Below are positions 22,501 to 33,270 of a stretch of DNA of 64,000 bases, one piece after another. The notes beneath the pieces were generated by a model, which was not told the origin of the DNA, did not search any database, and saw only the letters and a list, made by a program, of their open reading frames with translations. The number at the start of each line of letters is the position of its first letter. Position 1 is the stretch's first letter. This stretch comes from Lepisosteus oculatus. Lineage: Eukaryota > Chordata > Actinopteri > Semionotiformes > Lepisosteidae. The DNA lies in assembly GCF_040954835.1 (NCBI RefSeq), contig NC_090699.1, positions 19,663,817 to 19,727,816 of the forward strand. Direction: 5' to 3'. Both the position numbers and the translations under genes were made by a program.

Positions 22501-25500
22501 TTTTTGCCAGAGTTCTGTTCTGTCTTGTGAATTATAAGGAATTATAATGGTTGGGCAAAAAAACACCTATTAGGAAATGCACATAATTGAAGAACATAAA
22601 TAATTTCCATTTACCTCTGTGTTTACTATTAAAGGAATCCATTAGTAGAGTTGCATGTGTAAGACATTTGAAGGAAGTATTGAACAACATTAAACTGCAG
22701 AGTGATGAATCCGAAGTAAATTGTTTAGCATTTCCAGCGTTATCTGTGCTAATTGGCCATGATCTCTTGTGGGGCATTTGGTTTGAGGTTTTTACCAGCA
22801 TCAGAAGAATAAAGAACTTTCTAAACCCCAGATGTGGCTATAATATTAAGGAATTAAGGAGGCTAGAATGCATACTTTGACTCTCTTGCTTGAGAACGTG
22901 ATGCAGTGACTCGGCTGGTAAAGGATGGGTCTTGTCATCAGCTGTGATTGGGATTCTCCAAGCTGTGGCAAACAACTGGCTGAGCGTTCCTGAGGGTGGG
23001 GTGGAGTTAGCTGGCCTCTCAGCGACACAGCGACCCCTGTGGCTTTCCAACAGTACTGTAGGTCAGGGACACATCTCTCCTCCAATTAGCACTGATCCTC
23101 CAATACAGAAGTCTGTTACTGTTAGTAATTGTGATGCTAAAAAATAAAGACCTGTGCAGGGTGATTTCCCCATGCTATTGCAGGAAGTCCTTATAAAAAA
23201 AAGTTACAAATACGCAAGTCCAAATAATCAAAAACCCATGGGCAGGCGAAATCAAAACTGGGCTGGGACAGTTCAGTCGAGACAACAAATCCAAATTGCA
23301 AAAGGCAGAAACGAGGTCAGAAACTAGCGAGAGTCCGGGAAGCAACGAAGAGATCAAACCGAAAGAAAAAGGGTACGCACACATCCGAAATAGTGAGCGA
23401 CGGTAAAGGAAAGAGGAGGGTTCAAGTAGTGATTGGAGTGAAAGGCGATAGGAAGAGGGTCTGTTTAAGTGGGTGCGTATGGGAATGTGAAGGCGTTTGT
23501 TAGAGCGCGCAGGATGCGTAACAGTTACCTGTGTCATGTTCAGAGATTAGCTCAAAGGAGGGCAGGCTGGAGGAGTCTGCCTACACTTGCTCATTTTTCT
23601 CTTGTGCAGGCACAAGGATGATTGCTGCAAGATGGGACATGAAAAGCACAGCTGGCTATTTCAAACTGAAAATCTAGCAAACAATCATTGGCCATTTTTA
23701 ATTTTTTCAAAAACTCACAATTGGCCTAATGAAAAATCCAAATCGAATGCGTACATAACAAAAAATAATTGCTTATTCCAAATAAAAAAAAATCCCAAGA
23801 GTATACTACACAGTCTTAGATATTTTCACAAAATGCTCCTTAGCCTTCCTGGATTAATGAAATAGCACAGAAGACATTTTAAGCATTGCAGCATTGTTTG
23901 GCAGGAGTTTGTTGCACCTGTCAGAAGCCATTAACATTCCCTGGATTTGAAATCCGTAGAGGATTATTGTGTTAAATTTTAATCATAATCTGTACCAATT
24001 CAATGGGAAAAAACTAACCATTTTAACAGTACTTTCAGTGCTTTTTGAAATCAAAAGAAGTGTAAGGGTTAATTGAGATAACCGGGCCCGTCTTTTGTGT
24101 GATGTTTTTCAGGAATTATAAGATGTCTGTGGTTCTGATGTGCTTCGTCTTTCCCACGGTTGTGCCCTGGTACCTGTGGGGAGAGTCTTTGTGGGTGGGG
24201 TACTTCATTCCTGGAATCCTGAGATACACTCTGGTGCTGAATGCCACCTGGTTGGTGAACAGTGCTGCCCACCTGTGGGGAAACAGGCCATATGATGTGC
24301 ATATCAGCCCCAGGGAGAACAGATTTGTCACCTTCAGTGCGATAGGTAAGTTTTACATGATTAGTCACCAGAGCAGGGGAAGCTGCCCTATGGCAATTGC
24401 AAATTTTTTTTATCTTCCTACTTTTAAAACTGTACATGTTTGAAGACCAGACACTCTAGCAGCTAGGCAAGTGTACTGGAGCAAGTTAAATATGTGACAA
24501 TAATTGAGGTCAAGAAGGAAATCTGATCAACACACTTGACTCAGAAATGGTTTGTTAACCACAACACTGAACGGAAACTTTGCAGATTCCATCAACTAGC
24601 AAACTTAAAAATTTACTACGATTGTAACTTGTATGTATGAAATAGGTCTTCCTGAGTAATCCAAGATGGCAGCTATACCAACATTTTTTACTTGGTTGTT
24701 GATAAGCGGCCCATAACTATTTATGCAATTTTAAAAGTGTGGCCGGCTAGCTCAAAACATGTCTGTTAGCATTCTAGTGAGTATACTACTAGCATGTGAC
24801 TCAGTGTCATTCTTGCTTATACCAAAATGATCGCCATTTTGTTCACAAGCAAACTGCCATATCAAACTGCTCTCATTCCATACTACCAATTGATTTTGAT
24901 TTGACAGATTTCACAAACAGCCATTACAGTTCCCGATTCTCCCCTACCAAGCTGCTTAATCATTTTTCCTGCCACAGTGGATCCTTGGCTGCCTAGCAAA
25001 TCATTATTACAAAACCCAGTTTGGTCCTGTTCAAGGACTTCTTCACCAGTTATCTCCAGACTTAGTAGTTTGAATGGGATTTGCTGGTAATGACATGTTC
25101 TGAAATATTTTCTCAGTTCTTTAGCTGGTTCAGGCCTCACCTCTCTATGTATGCTTATCTTTCATTTCCTCACTACACTTTCACTCCTTCTCCCTGATGC
25201 CCTACATCAGGGAGAACAGCCAACCTATTCCACACACCACCACTCTTCGCAAAAAAGTGCTTCCTTTGCTCCTTGTGTTCTCTGAAGACCCCCTTCATCT
25301 CTATATAAAGCACGAAATGCAAATGCAGTACGTGCCCTTGTGCTTTGGCTTGCTTTGAAAACAATGTCTGAGCCTTGCAATGAAGTCTTTACTGTAACAA
25401 AAGCACAGAATTTTCCAAATATAAAAACAGTCCAATTTTGTAATTCACTGTTGTTTTCTGATGTTTAGTTTTCATTGCTTTAAGCACAATAACTCCCTTT

Positions 25501-26473
25501 GTTTGGTGGGCGAGTCCAGTTGGAAAACTTTCTGTTTTATAAATTTGATCCCTTAATTGCTAGCAGTTTTCTTGTATAACAGTTATTTCTTTCAAGTGTA
25601 ATAACATTTCTGATTCCAGATTCAACTGGAGTGTGTTTTAATGTTTTGAGCTCAGTTCGGGAATTGTATATTAAGTGCATTTAAAAAAAAAAGTGCACTT
25701 CGTGAATAACAGTACTGTACTTATGATTGTGAGAATTTTGTGAATTTTTTATTTCTTCTAAATTCTTCAGTTCATTATGTTGTGTGTAAATGCAGAGGGA
25801 ATAAGGTATAACTGTAGCTACACATAATGCATAATTAGTGACATAAAGTTAAATAAAATCTTCACTTCAAAACTGCTTAACATTATAACCATACAATACT
25901 TAAGAAAATAATTTCACTTGCATTAGTACATGGAATGTTTTGACTACAAAGGCTCAAGCAAAGAATGAACATTGTTTTTGAAGTCGGTCTTTATATTTGA
26001 GAAGCTTTTTTGTGATCTTCAGTTCTGCCGAACACAATGTAACCATTCAATTATGCTAGCTTTTATTTTGCTTAAATTAGGCCTAGTGTTTGTTAGGCAA
26101 TGAAGGAAAAATACATAGCATTGTCTGCCTTGCTTCATTGCTGTTGCTGTCAAGTTTAAACTGTCGGATACTGCTATGTGGAGGAAAATATTTGCAGTGT
26201 GGTAAATATTAATCAGGGATAGTGCTACTATGTGATTAACCTGAGATAACTCTTCTGTTTGCTTTTGTTTCAGGAGAAGGGTTCCACAACTACCACCACA
26301 CTTTCCCATACGACTATGCAACAAGTGAATTTGGTTGCAAATTAAACCTCACCACCTGCTTCATTGATTTCATGTGCTTTGTGGGCCTGGCTACGGACTG
26401 CAAGAAAGTGCCACAGGAATTGGTCATGGCCCGTGCTCAGCGCACAGGGGATGGCAGTCACAGAAGTGGCTAG
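16584..26473 (+). CDS. scd: Stearoyl-CoA desaturase (acyl-CoA delta-9 desaturase), complete
   Basis: Five coding exons join in frame to 326 residues: 16584-16794, 21314-21444, 21746-21951, 24113-24345 and 26274-26473. All borders are GT/AG. A 5' UTR intron (16365-16545) precedes the start. The enzyme sits in the ER membrane and inserts the delta-9 double bond into stearoyl- and palmitoyl-CoA, using electrons from cytochrome b5. The di-iron ligands are visible: HRLWSH at residues 87-92, HRAHH at 124-128, NSAAH in exon 4, and HNYHH at 265-269. Hydrophobic segments surround them (for example 43-65 and 71-83). Spacing of the three boxes is identical to human SCD with a 33-residue shorter N-terminus, as usual in fish. 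ATG 16584 is the first Met of the frame after the 5' UTR acceptor. Introns 1 and 3 hold several repeats. No defect is seen. Confidence 0.97.
18449..18600 (+). repeat. Dispersed repeat fragment, family of the 39.4-kb copy
   Basis: This scd intron 1 segment shares ordered words with 39364-39570, including ctttaccc, gacaa.ctac.cag, taccc..gc, agaaag.gct and atgag. Both are diverged copies of a common fish dispersed repeat. The family could not be named from memory with confidence. Confidence 0.5.
18775..19281 (+). mobile_element. Non-autonomous hAT-like element (copy A) in scd intron 1
   Basis: The left end CAGAGGTTCTTTTTCCTAG and the right end, read in reverse complement as CAGATGTTTCACACTCCTGG, form imperfect terminal inverted repeats beginning CAGA, as in many fish hAT elements. 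The interior shares ordered words with copy B at 20190-20790 (ccttaatcac, attgatct, cagaagaa, ttaataggtg, cagctgacacac). No transposase frame is present. An exact 8-bp target duplication is not obvious. Confidence 0.55.
19690..19960 (+). repeat. Dispersed repeat fragment in scd intron 1
   Basis: The segment begins with words like ggtcattagacccatcttgctc and continues agctgtctctttaaaagtgcccagag. A shorter relative with the same opening (ggtcattcagacctat) lies at about 37805-37990. It belongs to a common fish interspersed repeat whose class I cannot fix. The 99-codon minus-strand frame inside it is not called as a gene. Confidence 0.4.
20190..20790 (+). mobile_element. Non-autonomous hAT-like element (copy B), next to another hAT terminus
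   Basis: The right end, read in reverse complement as CTGGTTCTCACTCCTGATCC, resembles the copy A terminus, and the interior is collinear with copy A. Immediately to the left, at about 20145-20186, lies a different hAT-type terminus (minus strand CAGGGGTGGGCAACTCTGG). Two elements therefore appear to abut here, and the left end of copy B is unclear. Confidence 0.5.
21952..24112 (+). other. scd: scd intron 3 with repeat fragments
   Basis: The intron holds a fragment at about 22262-22335 with the words gatgatgtgcagcagccattctg, related to the repeat at 34690-35040. A GC-richer block at about 23175-23540 ends in gtaacagttacctgtgtcatg and looks like part of a retroelement, perhaps an LTR. No gene is recognised in the intron, and the open frames there lack known domains. 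Confidence 0.4.
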
Positions 26474-28370
26474 GAGGCTCCGGGATTCAGGAACGCCAAG
26501 AAGAAAAAGAGCACACAAGAAAAATAATGAAAAAAAAAACGGAAAAATAAGTGCAGAGTATTTTTTTTCGGGGGGTTGCTTCTCTGTTGTGTGAATGGCT
26601 CCACAACCCTTTAGAAGTAAACGTTTTCCTAGTTCGTAAGGATTAATATTAGCTTTAAAGGGAACAGGCCTTTTTGTAACTGATTTTTTTGTTGTTTTCT
26701 TTGTTCCTAACTGAAGCGGTAGAACCCGTGTGGGCTGGAGAAAAACAAAGCCATTCTTAGCTGTGAAATTTGGGCTCATATTGCAGCCCTGTGCTAGAAT
26801 TCTCTATGCCCAGTGGCTGTAATGGGCTCACTCTCATTCACAAGAGAGAGCTGGCAGAGACTGCTGAACAAAGCTATGGTGAAGCTGCTGGATGTTTGAT
26901 TGACAATAGACCAAATTTAATGAGCTGCAGCTAAGCATATCCACAGTAAGGGAATGAATGAAACTGAATGGAACCTGTTTCTTATATACAGTGATAACAT
27001 TTGTTGTCCCCACTTGAAAATACATTGTCCAAACAAGTTGTATTTTAGAACAGGTTGTCCAAAAATCTTTTGACATTTTGGGCCACACAAAAAAGTGGAA
27101 TGTCTGAGTTTTGTAAAACATAATTTTCGAATTGGAAGCCAAATCAGGGTTTTTAATAATACTGCACTTTCATCCGCTTAGGAAGTAGAGGATAGCATCC
27201 AAAACGGAAGATGTATCATTACAAATTATTCCTGCATTTAATGTTTTGTATGCAGCTGCATTCAGTCTCTTACTCAGTGTTGCTGTAACTTACAGCACGT
27301 GTGTTTACAGTAAATAGTAGCTACCAGTATTATATTGTAGAGGGCCGCAGGAAGAACATGCAGTCCAACACTGGATAATGTGCAGCATTCAGAGAGATGT
27401 GACAGAATTGTTATTGAAGAGGTACGCTTTGAGTCTTCATTTCACATAAAGAAGAGCATCATTCAGTTACCTTAGGATTCAAGCTCTTCTTAGATCAGAT
27501 GCTGATGTTTATGGTTTAGGTTGCTCTTAATCACACCCTATTGTTGGGTTTGTATTCGTCTTTTGGAAAGTCCTGTTCTGAAGTCCACCTGTTTCTCCAA
27601 ATCCTGTTGGAGAAACTGTGCCCAAAGCCTTAGTACATAACACCATTCACAGTCTTTGCTCAGCTCCGTTGCTGTTGTGAGCCAGCTTCCCATGGAAATG
27701 TAAAGCAGCTTACAAGACACTTACCAAAGTGCAGAACTAGACAAAGCAGTGTGCTATTTAATTGAAAGCAGAGTGGAGTATTGACTTTGATGGAGCAGGG
27801 CTTTTGTTGAATTCAGACAGATGATTTAGCCTTAGGAGTACCGGAAAGTGTGGTATCTCAGCTTGAAACTTTGAAACAAAACAGGTGCTACATTGGTGGC
27901 TGTCTTAATACCTGCAGGTGAACATTAACCTTAGCACTTATTAACCCTGAAGTGACCACATCATTCCACTTGCATGACCCTTCTAGAGTTATTGATCCAA
28001 AAGAAATGTTTGTCATGTTGTTCATTAATATTGAGGAAAGTAAAACTAAGTTGTACGGTACAATATGTGCACTTTCAGTTCTGAAATTAAATTCAGAAAT
28101 TTTGAACTAAACAATAAAATGTAATTTTAATTAATTACTGTTGCTCTATCTTTTGCAGTGCAATTATTTTCCAGTATTGACTGATGAATTATAAATGCCT
28201 TAAATAACTTATCAGGCACATTTGAGGAGAATGTTTAATGCACTGTATGTGTTGTAAATTAAGTATATTTTCTAAGGGGGAGAAATACTGTGTTTGTATT
28301 TGTTATAATGCCACGGTAATTTATGTTTTTTTTTCTTAATTCAAATAAAAAAACTGCATTATATTTTGTC
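26474..28370 (+). other. scd: scd 3' untranslated region
   Basis: From the stop codon the sequence runs about 1.9 kb, without recognisable repeats, to a clear AATAAA at 28344-28349 in an A-rich setting. Vertebrate SCD mRNAs have unusually long 3' UTRs, so a single long terminal exon is plausible. No other gene is recognised in it. Confidence 0.6.
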
Positions 28371-29327
28371 TGCTATTTTATGCAACCTACAGAATGTTTG
28401 AACCAAGAGGAAATGGGACTACAAAAAAACAATACTTTATTTCTTGGACTTGGACTTTTTTTAGTGTTTGTTGCTTACTGAGCAAGGAACGTTTTTAGGA
28501 AACCAAAGACTTTCTGGTCTGCTATTCCAGGAACAATTGTTGCTTGTTGGCATAAAATAATTTAATTGAACATTTGTAATGCTTAAGATCAGTTAAGAAC
28601 AGGGTTTGATTAGCATATTTACATCTCACGTACAGTATATCACTGTAGTTATAAACTTCAAAATATTGTTTGTATGTATTCCATACAGTATGTCTAAGAT
28701 TTCTTTTCTGATGAAAATGATTTCCAATTGAATAGCCAATGAAAACGAGAGCTGTAGAGCATACTCTAGAAAAGGCACTTCAGGTTTCCAACTCAGTAAT
28801 TCTACTGACACCAGATTTACCAGATTTATGCAGTTGTGGGGCAAATATGGTAGGATTATTTTTAATGATGACTTTAAGTAAAGCCTTTTGGATAAGGACT
28901 CAAGGATTGCAGGGATTTTCAAACAAACCAAGAAACTGCCAATTAAGCGTTAAACTGTGTCTGCAACATCTCATTTTGTAATACCAGAGAATTAAATGGC
29001 TGGTGGAGGGCACACAACGATATATTTAGTGCACATTTGCGGATACTGACATGGTGATCTGAAAGCAACATCTCAGCATTGTGTTCAACAGAGAAAAAAA
29101 GCAAAAATAGTCAATTCTGAAGTACAGTTAATGAAAAGTGGAGAACAAAGTCTCAGTCAGTCTTACTGCCTTACAGTGGTGTGCTTGAAATAAAAGAACA
29201 TGCAACGAAAGAAAGAAAATCATAAATATCACATATATACCAAATAAAGTATGATTCTACAGTACAATGAAGATAGGATCCTCAAATGTACTTACCAATC
29301 AATACTTCAATAAATACTTTTAGTTAA
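28371..29327. other. Intergenic, nothing recognised
   Basis: AT-rich sequence after the scd polyadenylation signal, with no gene or named repeat. Confidence 0.4.
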
Positions 29328-29500
29328 TAGGTTTATTCCATGCTGAAAAAAAGAAGAAAGAAAACATAACGTTTCGGCCATGGAGCCTTCTTCAGGTGTG
29401 AAGCCTGAAGGTACCAGTACACCTGAAGAAGGCTCCACAGCCGAAACATTGTGTTTTCTTTCTTCTTTTTTTCAGCATGGAATAAACCTATTACTTGTTC
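29328..29500. repeat. Palindrome of two Penelope-like termini with hammerhead-type cores
   Basis: Two copies of the same 70-bp unit lie head-to-head: one on the minus strand (about 29398 down to 29328), one on the plus strand (about 29418-29500). Each carries CTGAAGA, then a short hairpin closed by GGC/GCC, then GAAAC. On the plus strand these are at 29423-29429, 29431-29442 and 29443-29447. On the minus strand the ends are at 29395-29389 and 29375-29371. The order CUGANGA, stem II, GAAA is the conserved hammerhead ribozyme core, which is known in termini of Penelope-like retroelements. A shared tail follows (cagcatggaataaacc). Stem III and the cleavage site were not established. Confidence 0.55.
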
Positions 29501-29994
29501 CTTTGCAGCCTACACATGCTGACGCAGCTACCTACCTGAACTACTTTTATAAAACTGTTGAGCTAAGAGACTGAATAGACTCAGGATAAGTGCTATTCTG
29601 GAGCTGCTCTGCTCTAAATTTGATATATCTTAACCGTCCTTCCGAGGGAAGGATTTCAAACAAGGGAGAAGGTGACTGGGAGTGCTCACTGGTAGCCTTT
29701 CGGATTTAAACGTGTTGCGTATATGGAAGCAACAGGGTGTCAGTCACAGCCAATAATTTTAGAAGCAGAGTGGACCAATCTCTTCAGCTGTTTCCTCTCC
29801 TGAGTGAGTTCCCCAACCAGACTGTCACAGAGAAAGTTAATATGCTCTCAGCTCTCAATTGTTGTCCTGTTTGTTGCCATGGTTAAGGATGGCAAAATGA
29901 ACAACAAAAACTGCTTAATGAACGTAATTAAATTACTCCCACGTTTTATTTACTTATCTATTATGTACTCTTTTTCTGCTTTAATTATTTAATT

Positions 29995-30565
29995 ACGCCA
30001 GCAGCCATATCACTCTGCAACTCACAAGTGGCAGCCCACTGAAGCTCAGCAGGTGTGAGCCTGGTCAGTATCTGGATGGGAGACCTCCTGGGAAAAACTA
30101 AGGTTGCTGCTGGAAGAGTTGTTAGTGGGGCCAGCAGGGGGCGCTCACCCTGCAGCCCATGTGGGTCCTAATGCCCCAGTATAGTGATGGGAACACTATA
30201 CTGTAAAAAGGCGCTGTCCTTTGGATGAGATGTAAAACTGAGGTCCTGACTCTTTGTGGTCATTAAAAATCCCAGGGCGTTTCTCAAAAAGAGTAGGGGT
30301 GTGACTCCAGTGTCCTGGCCAAATTTCCCATTGGCCTTTACCAATCATGGCCTCCTAATAATCCCCATCTATGAATTGGCTTCACTACTCTGCTCTCCTC
30401 CCCACAGAGCGTTCTGGCGCACTATGGCTGCCGTCACATCATCCAGGTGGATGCTGCACACTGGTGGTGGTGGAGGGGAGTCCCCATTACCTGTAAAGTG
30501 CTTTGAGTGGGGTGTCCAGAAAAGCGCTATATAAGTGTAAGCAATTATAATAATTATTATTAATG
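29995..30565 (+). mobile_element. 5S rRNA-derived SINE (copy 2), near full length
   Basis: The head (cgccagcagccatatcactctgc) and the segment ctgaagctcagcag, gagcctggtcagtatctgg, atgggagacctcctgggaa align with 5S rRNA almost word for word, including the internal control region. The body and the end (gcgctatataagtgtaagc followed by att repeats) match copy 1 in reverse. AT-rich target sequence (aatta) occurs on both sides. This is the least damaged copy in the window. Confidence 0.9.
30131..30144 (+). promoter_or_regulatory. CTCF-type motif inside SINE copy 2
   Basis: CCAGCAGGGGGCGC matches the CTCF core consensus at all 14 positions, at the same place in the SINE as in copy 1. Confidence 0.55.
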
Positions 30566-30759
30566 CACCTGTATGTGATTTTATGTGATTTTTATGTTTT
30601 GCTTTGTGTGTGTCTGTTTGATGTACTGTACGTCTTATGGGCAAAGCCAAAGACACATTTTTACAGTTGTACAAGTTGTACATTGGTCTCACATTTCGAG
30701 ATGGAGATTGTTGTGCCAAGAAACTTAAAGGTCCAGTTCCTACCCCCTCAATATCTGAC

Positions 30760-31830
30760 CAGCAATCATGACAGGTTGTAATTCCTTCCTGTCACATCTG
30801 AAATCAAACATTACCTCTTTGGTTTTACTAACATCAAGCTGGAGATGTTTTGACTGCACCAGCTCACCAAAGCAGTGACCTCCTTCCTGTACAGCGATTT
30901 GTCTTTTTTTGTTATTAGCCCTACCAGATTGGTATCATCTGCAAACTGGATTCATTTCACAGATTTAATAGCAGATACAAAGTCATTAGTTTTCAAAGGG
31001 GTACAGAAGTGGTGACAGAAACCTTGGGGGGCACCTGTATTTAGAACCAGTGGCTGTAAGACCTTCTGATGTACTTTGACCACATGACTACATTGCCTCC
31101 TGCCTGATATAAAATCTAGAAACATATTGATTGATTGATTAACAACCTTGTCAATTAGCTTATGAAAACGTCTCTGGGGGACTACTGTGTTAAAGGCAGA
31201 GCTGTAATCTACGAACAAGATATGTGCTAAGGACCTCAAGGTGCTGAAAGATGGAGTGAAGGCACAGAAAGACTGTGTCCTTAACAAACCTGTTAGCCCT
31301 GTACCTAAATTGGTGTGTATCTTCCTGGATGCTGGACAGATACTTACAAAATAGCTGCTCAAACACTTTCATAATGGCTGATTATGAAACTTCTGGCCTG
31401 TAATCATCTAAATTTGTTACGTTCAATTTCTTTGGCGCTCGGATAATAACAGCAGACCTAAAATAAGCAGGAACCCCAGACTGTTGTAGTGACACATTAT
31501 AAATCTTAGTAAGAGTGGGTGCCAGCTGATCTACACAAGATTTTAAAGTTGCACCTGAAACATGATTTGGGGTCCCAGCTTTCCTGCCATTTTGTTTGCA
31601 AAGCAGATGTCTATCCTCCTGTCCACAGATGATAATGGGAGATGTAGGTGGTTCTAGAGGTGTGTTAACTGTTTGTTGATGGCAGTTCTGTACTCCATAT
31701 CTACCACAGAAATTATTCAGTTTGTCTGGGAGCCCTGGATTATCATCAAGAGCTACTTCTGTTTCCTTATAGTCTGTAACAACGTACATTCTTTGGCTGA
31801 GGGACCAAATATACACCAGATATCTTTCAC
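30760..31830 (-). pseudogene. LINE reverse transcriptase fragment (CR1/L2-like), frameshifted
   Basis: On the minus strand, parts of a non-LTR reverse transcriptase appear in order across several frames. LKSCVDQLAPTLTKIYN and APKKLNVTNLDDYRP fall at 31816-31382, MKVFEQLFCKYLSS at about 31372, and LFVDYSSAFNTVVP and LNTGAPQG at 31362-30952. The catalytic FADDT box lies at 30945-30931, followed by NLVGLI. Frameshifts separate the parts and no ORF1 is seen, so this is a dead 5'-truncated copy. The VDYSSAFNT and FADDT wording is typical of fish CR1/L2-type elements; the exact clade is not certain. Confidence 0.8.
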
Positions 31831-32199
31831 ACAGAGCTCACACATACAGTGCTGTGCATGCCAGAGACTGAGTGCTTCACACCTTCAATTTTGATCTGTC
31901 ATGTACATGATTCATGACAGCCTTTACATCTCAGACACTGTTATAGCAGGTATTTGGTCAGAAAAAAAAAGGTTGAATGCCATTCTCATTTTTTAACTTG
32001 AAATAATTATTTGCATCCATACTTGTCTCCCCAAATGTATTGCCCTCTGACTCCAATACAGAAGTCTGAAAATACCTTTGTAATACAATGGAGGTCTCCT
32101 GTGTCTTGTTCTCTGTTGAAGAGAAGACTGCTGTATAGCAATACTTATTAAAAATCAACAAATCACCTTGTTGTTTCACATGAGACTCCTGTATCTTGG

Positions 32200-32290
32200 C
32201 AACATCTCATTTTTGCTGTGCAATTAAACATTCACTTGTTCCACTGCAGCCAACCCACACTGACATAGCTCCCCACTATAACAACTAGCT
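32200..32290 (+). repeat. Penelope-like terminus tail, without ribozyme core
   Basis: The words cacttgttccactgcagccaa, cacactgacatagct repeat the tail that follows the plus-strand hammerhead-like unit at about 29495-29535 (cttgttcctttgcagcctacacatgctgacgcagct). The core motif itself is absent here. Confidence 0.45.
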
Positions 32291-32519
32291 TTTTCCTTCT
32301 TCTAAACTTAATCCTTAAAGTATACCACCACCCCACCTCTCCTCCCCACAGGAACAGAGAGACTCTACCCAAACAAAAACCCCAAAGAGACGCCCCGCCC
32401 CATGACATCACTGCCCCACTCTTACAATCGTTAAAACATCACAACAAAACATTCCTCATTTGTTTCAGCACAAAAGGCTTAGGACACATACATTGCTGCA
32501 AGATATTAATGCTAAAATA

Positions 32520-33020
32520 GCATTTATTAGGAGGCCATGATTGGTAAAGGCCAGGAGGGAAATTTGGACTAGCCAGGGGGGTTAACATAATAGTGGCAGC
32601 TCAGACAGCAAGGGTGTCTAGCTCCTAACCAGAAGGTCCCAGGTTCGATCCCAGGTAGGGGAAAGCAATGGAACTTGTTCTAATTCCTTCCAGATGGCTC
32701 TCAGGTCCACTCAGCCTGCTTTCCCAATGAGTACCAGGGGTTAATCCTTCCAGGGGTAATAGGCCAGCCAGAGTGTGATGCTGACCACATCACCTCCAAC
32801 TCCAGTGTTGGATGGTCAAAAACAATGATGGCACTTGCCCCATTTAAAAATCTAATCTAAAAAACACCCTGGGATTGAAGAATAGCCCCCTTTTTACAGT
32901 ATGGTGTACCATACTAGGGCATTAGGACCCACAAGACGAGTGCTCCCTACTGGTCCCACTAACACATCTTCCAGCAGCAACCTTAGCTTTCCCAGGAGGT
33001 CTGGCCAGGCATTCAAAGTG
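32520..33020 (-). mobile_element. 5S rRNA-derived SINE (copy 4), interrupted by a tRNA-derived SINE
   Basis: Two separated pieces of the 5S SINE lie on the minus strand at about 32520-32588 (aggaggccatgattggtaaaggcc) and 32864-33020 (accctgggatt, actagggcattaggaccc, cttccagcagcaacctta). The 5S-like head is degraded. A CTCF-type motif matching 13 of 14 positions persists at 32940-32953. Confidence 0.65.
32590..32863 (+). mobile_element. tRNA-derived SINE nested in 5S SINE copy 4
   Basis: The start (gtggcagctcagacagcaaggg) and a perfect RNA polymerase III B box, GGTTCGATCCC at 32642-32652, look like a degenerate tRNA gene. A tRNA-unrelated body and an A-rich end (near 32850-32863) follow. The position between two pieces of the 5S SINE shows it inserted later. 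The anticodon arm is not well preserved, so it is not a working tRNA gene. Confidence 0.65.
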
Positions 33021-33174
33021 TAAGTGAGCCAAAGGAAAAAAAAGGACTTTTAGATCAGGACTTGCATTCACTTCCTTAACTGAAATGTAGTTCATCGTAC
33101 ATTTGAAAAGAGACATGAGTGACATTTCATAAACTAAAAATCTGAATGGCACCTAATAGGCTGAATAGATGTGT

Positions 33175-33270
33175 CAACACCCCTGAAGAAGGCTCCACAG
33201 CCGAAACGTTGCTTTTCTTCTCTTTTGAGCACGGAATAAATCTTTATTTGTTCCATGTCACCTAATATCC
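33175..33270 (+). repeat. Third Penelope-like terminus with hammerhead-type core
   Basis: CTGAAGA at 33183-33189, a hairpin closed by GGC/GCC, and GAAAC at 33203-33207 repeat the unit of the 29.4-kb palindrome, here as a single plus-strand copy. The tail gcacggaataaatctttatttgttcc follows. Confidence 0.55.

Noticed and set aside
29995-30115. A working 5S rRNA gene
   Set aside because: The 5S-like part is diverged, lacks the proper 3' end and terminator, and runs on into the SINE body found in other copies.
31382-31816. A host gene on the minus strand
   Set aside because: The residues are those of a LINE reverse transcriptase and continue, frameshifted, into the FADDT box.
32592-32664. A working tRNA gene
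   Set aside because: It has a perfect B box but poor anticodon and acceptor stems, and it continues into a SINE body with an A-rich end.
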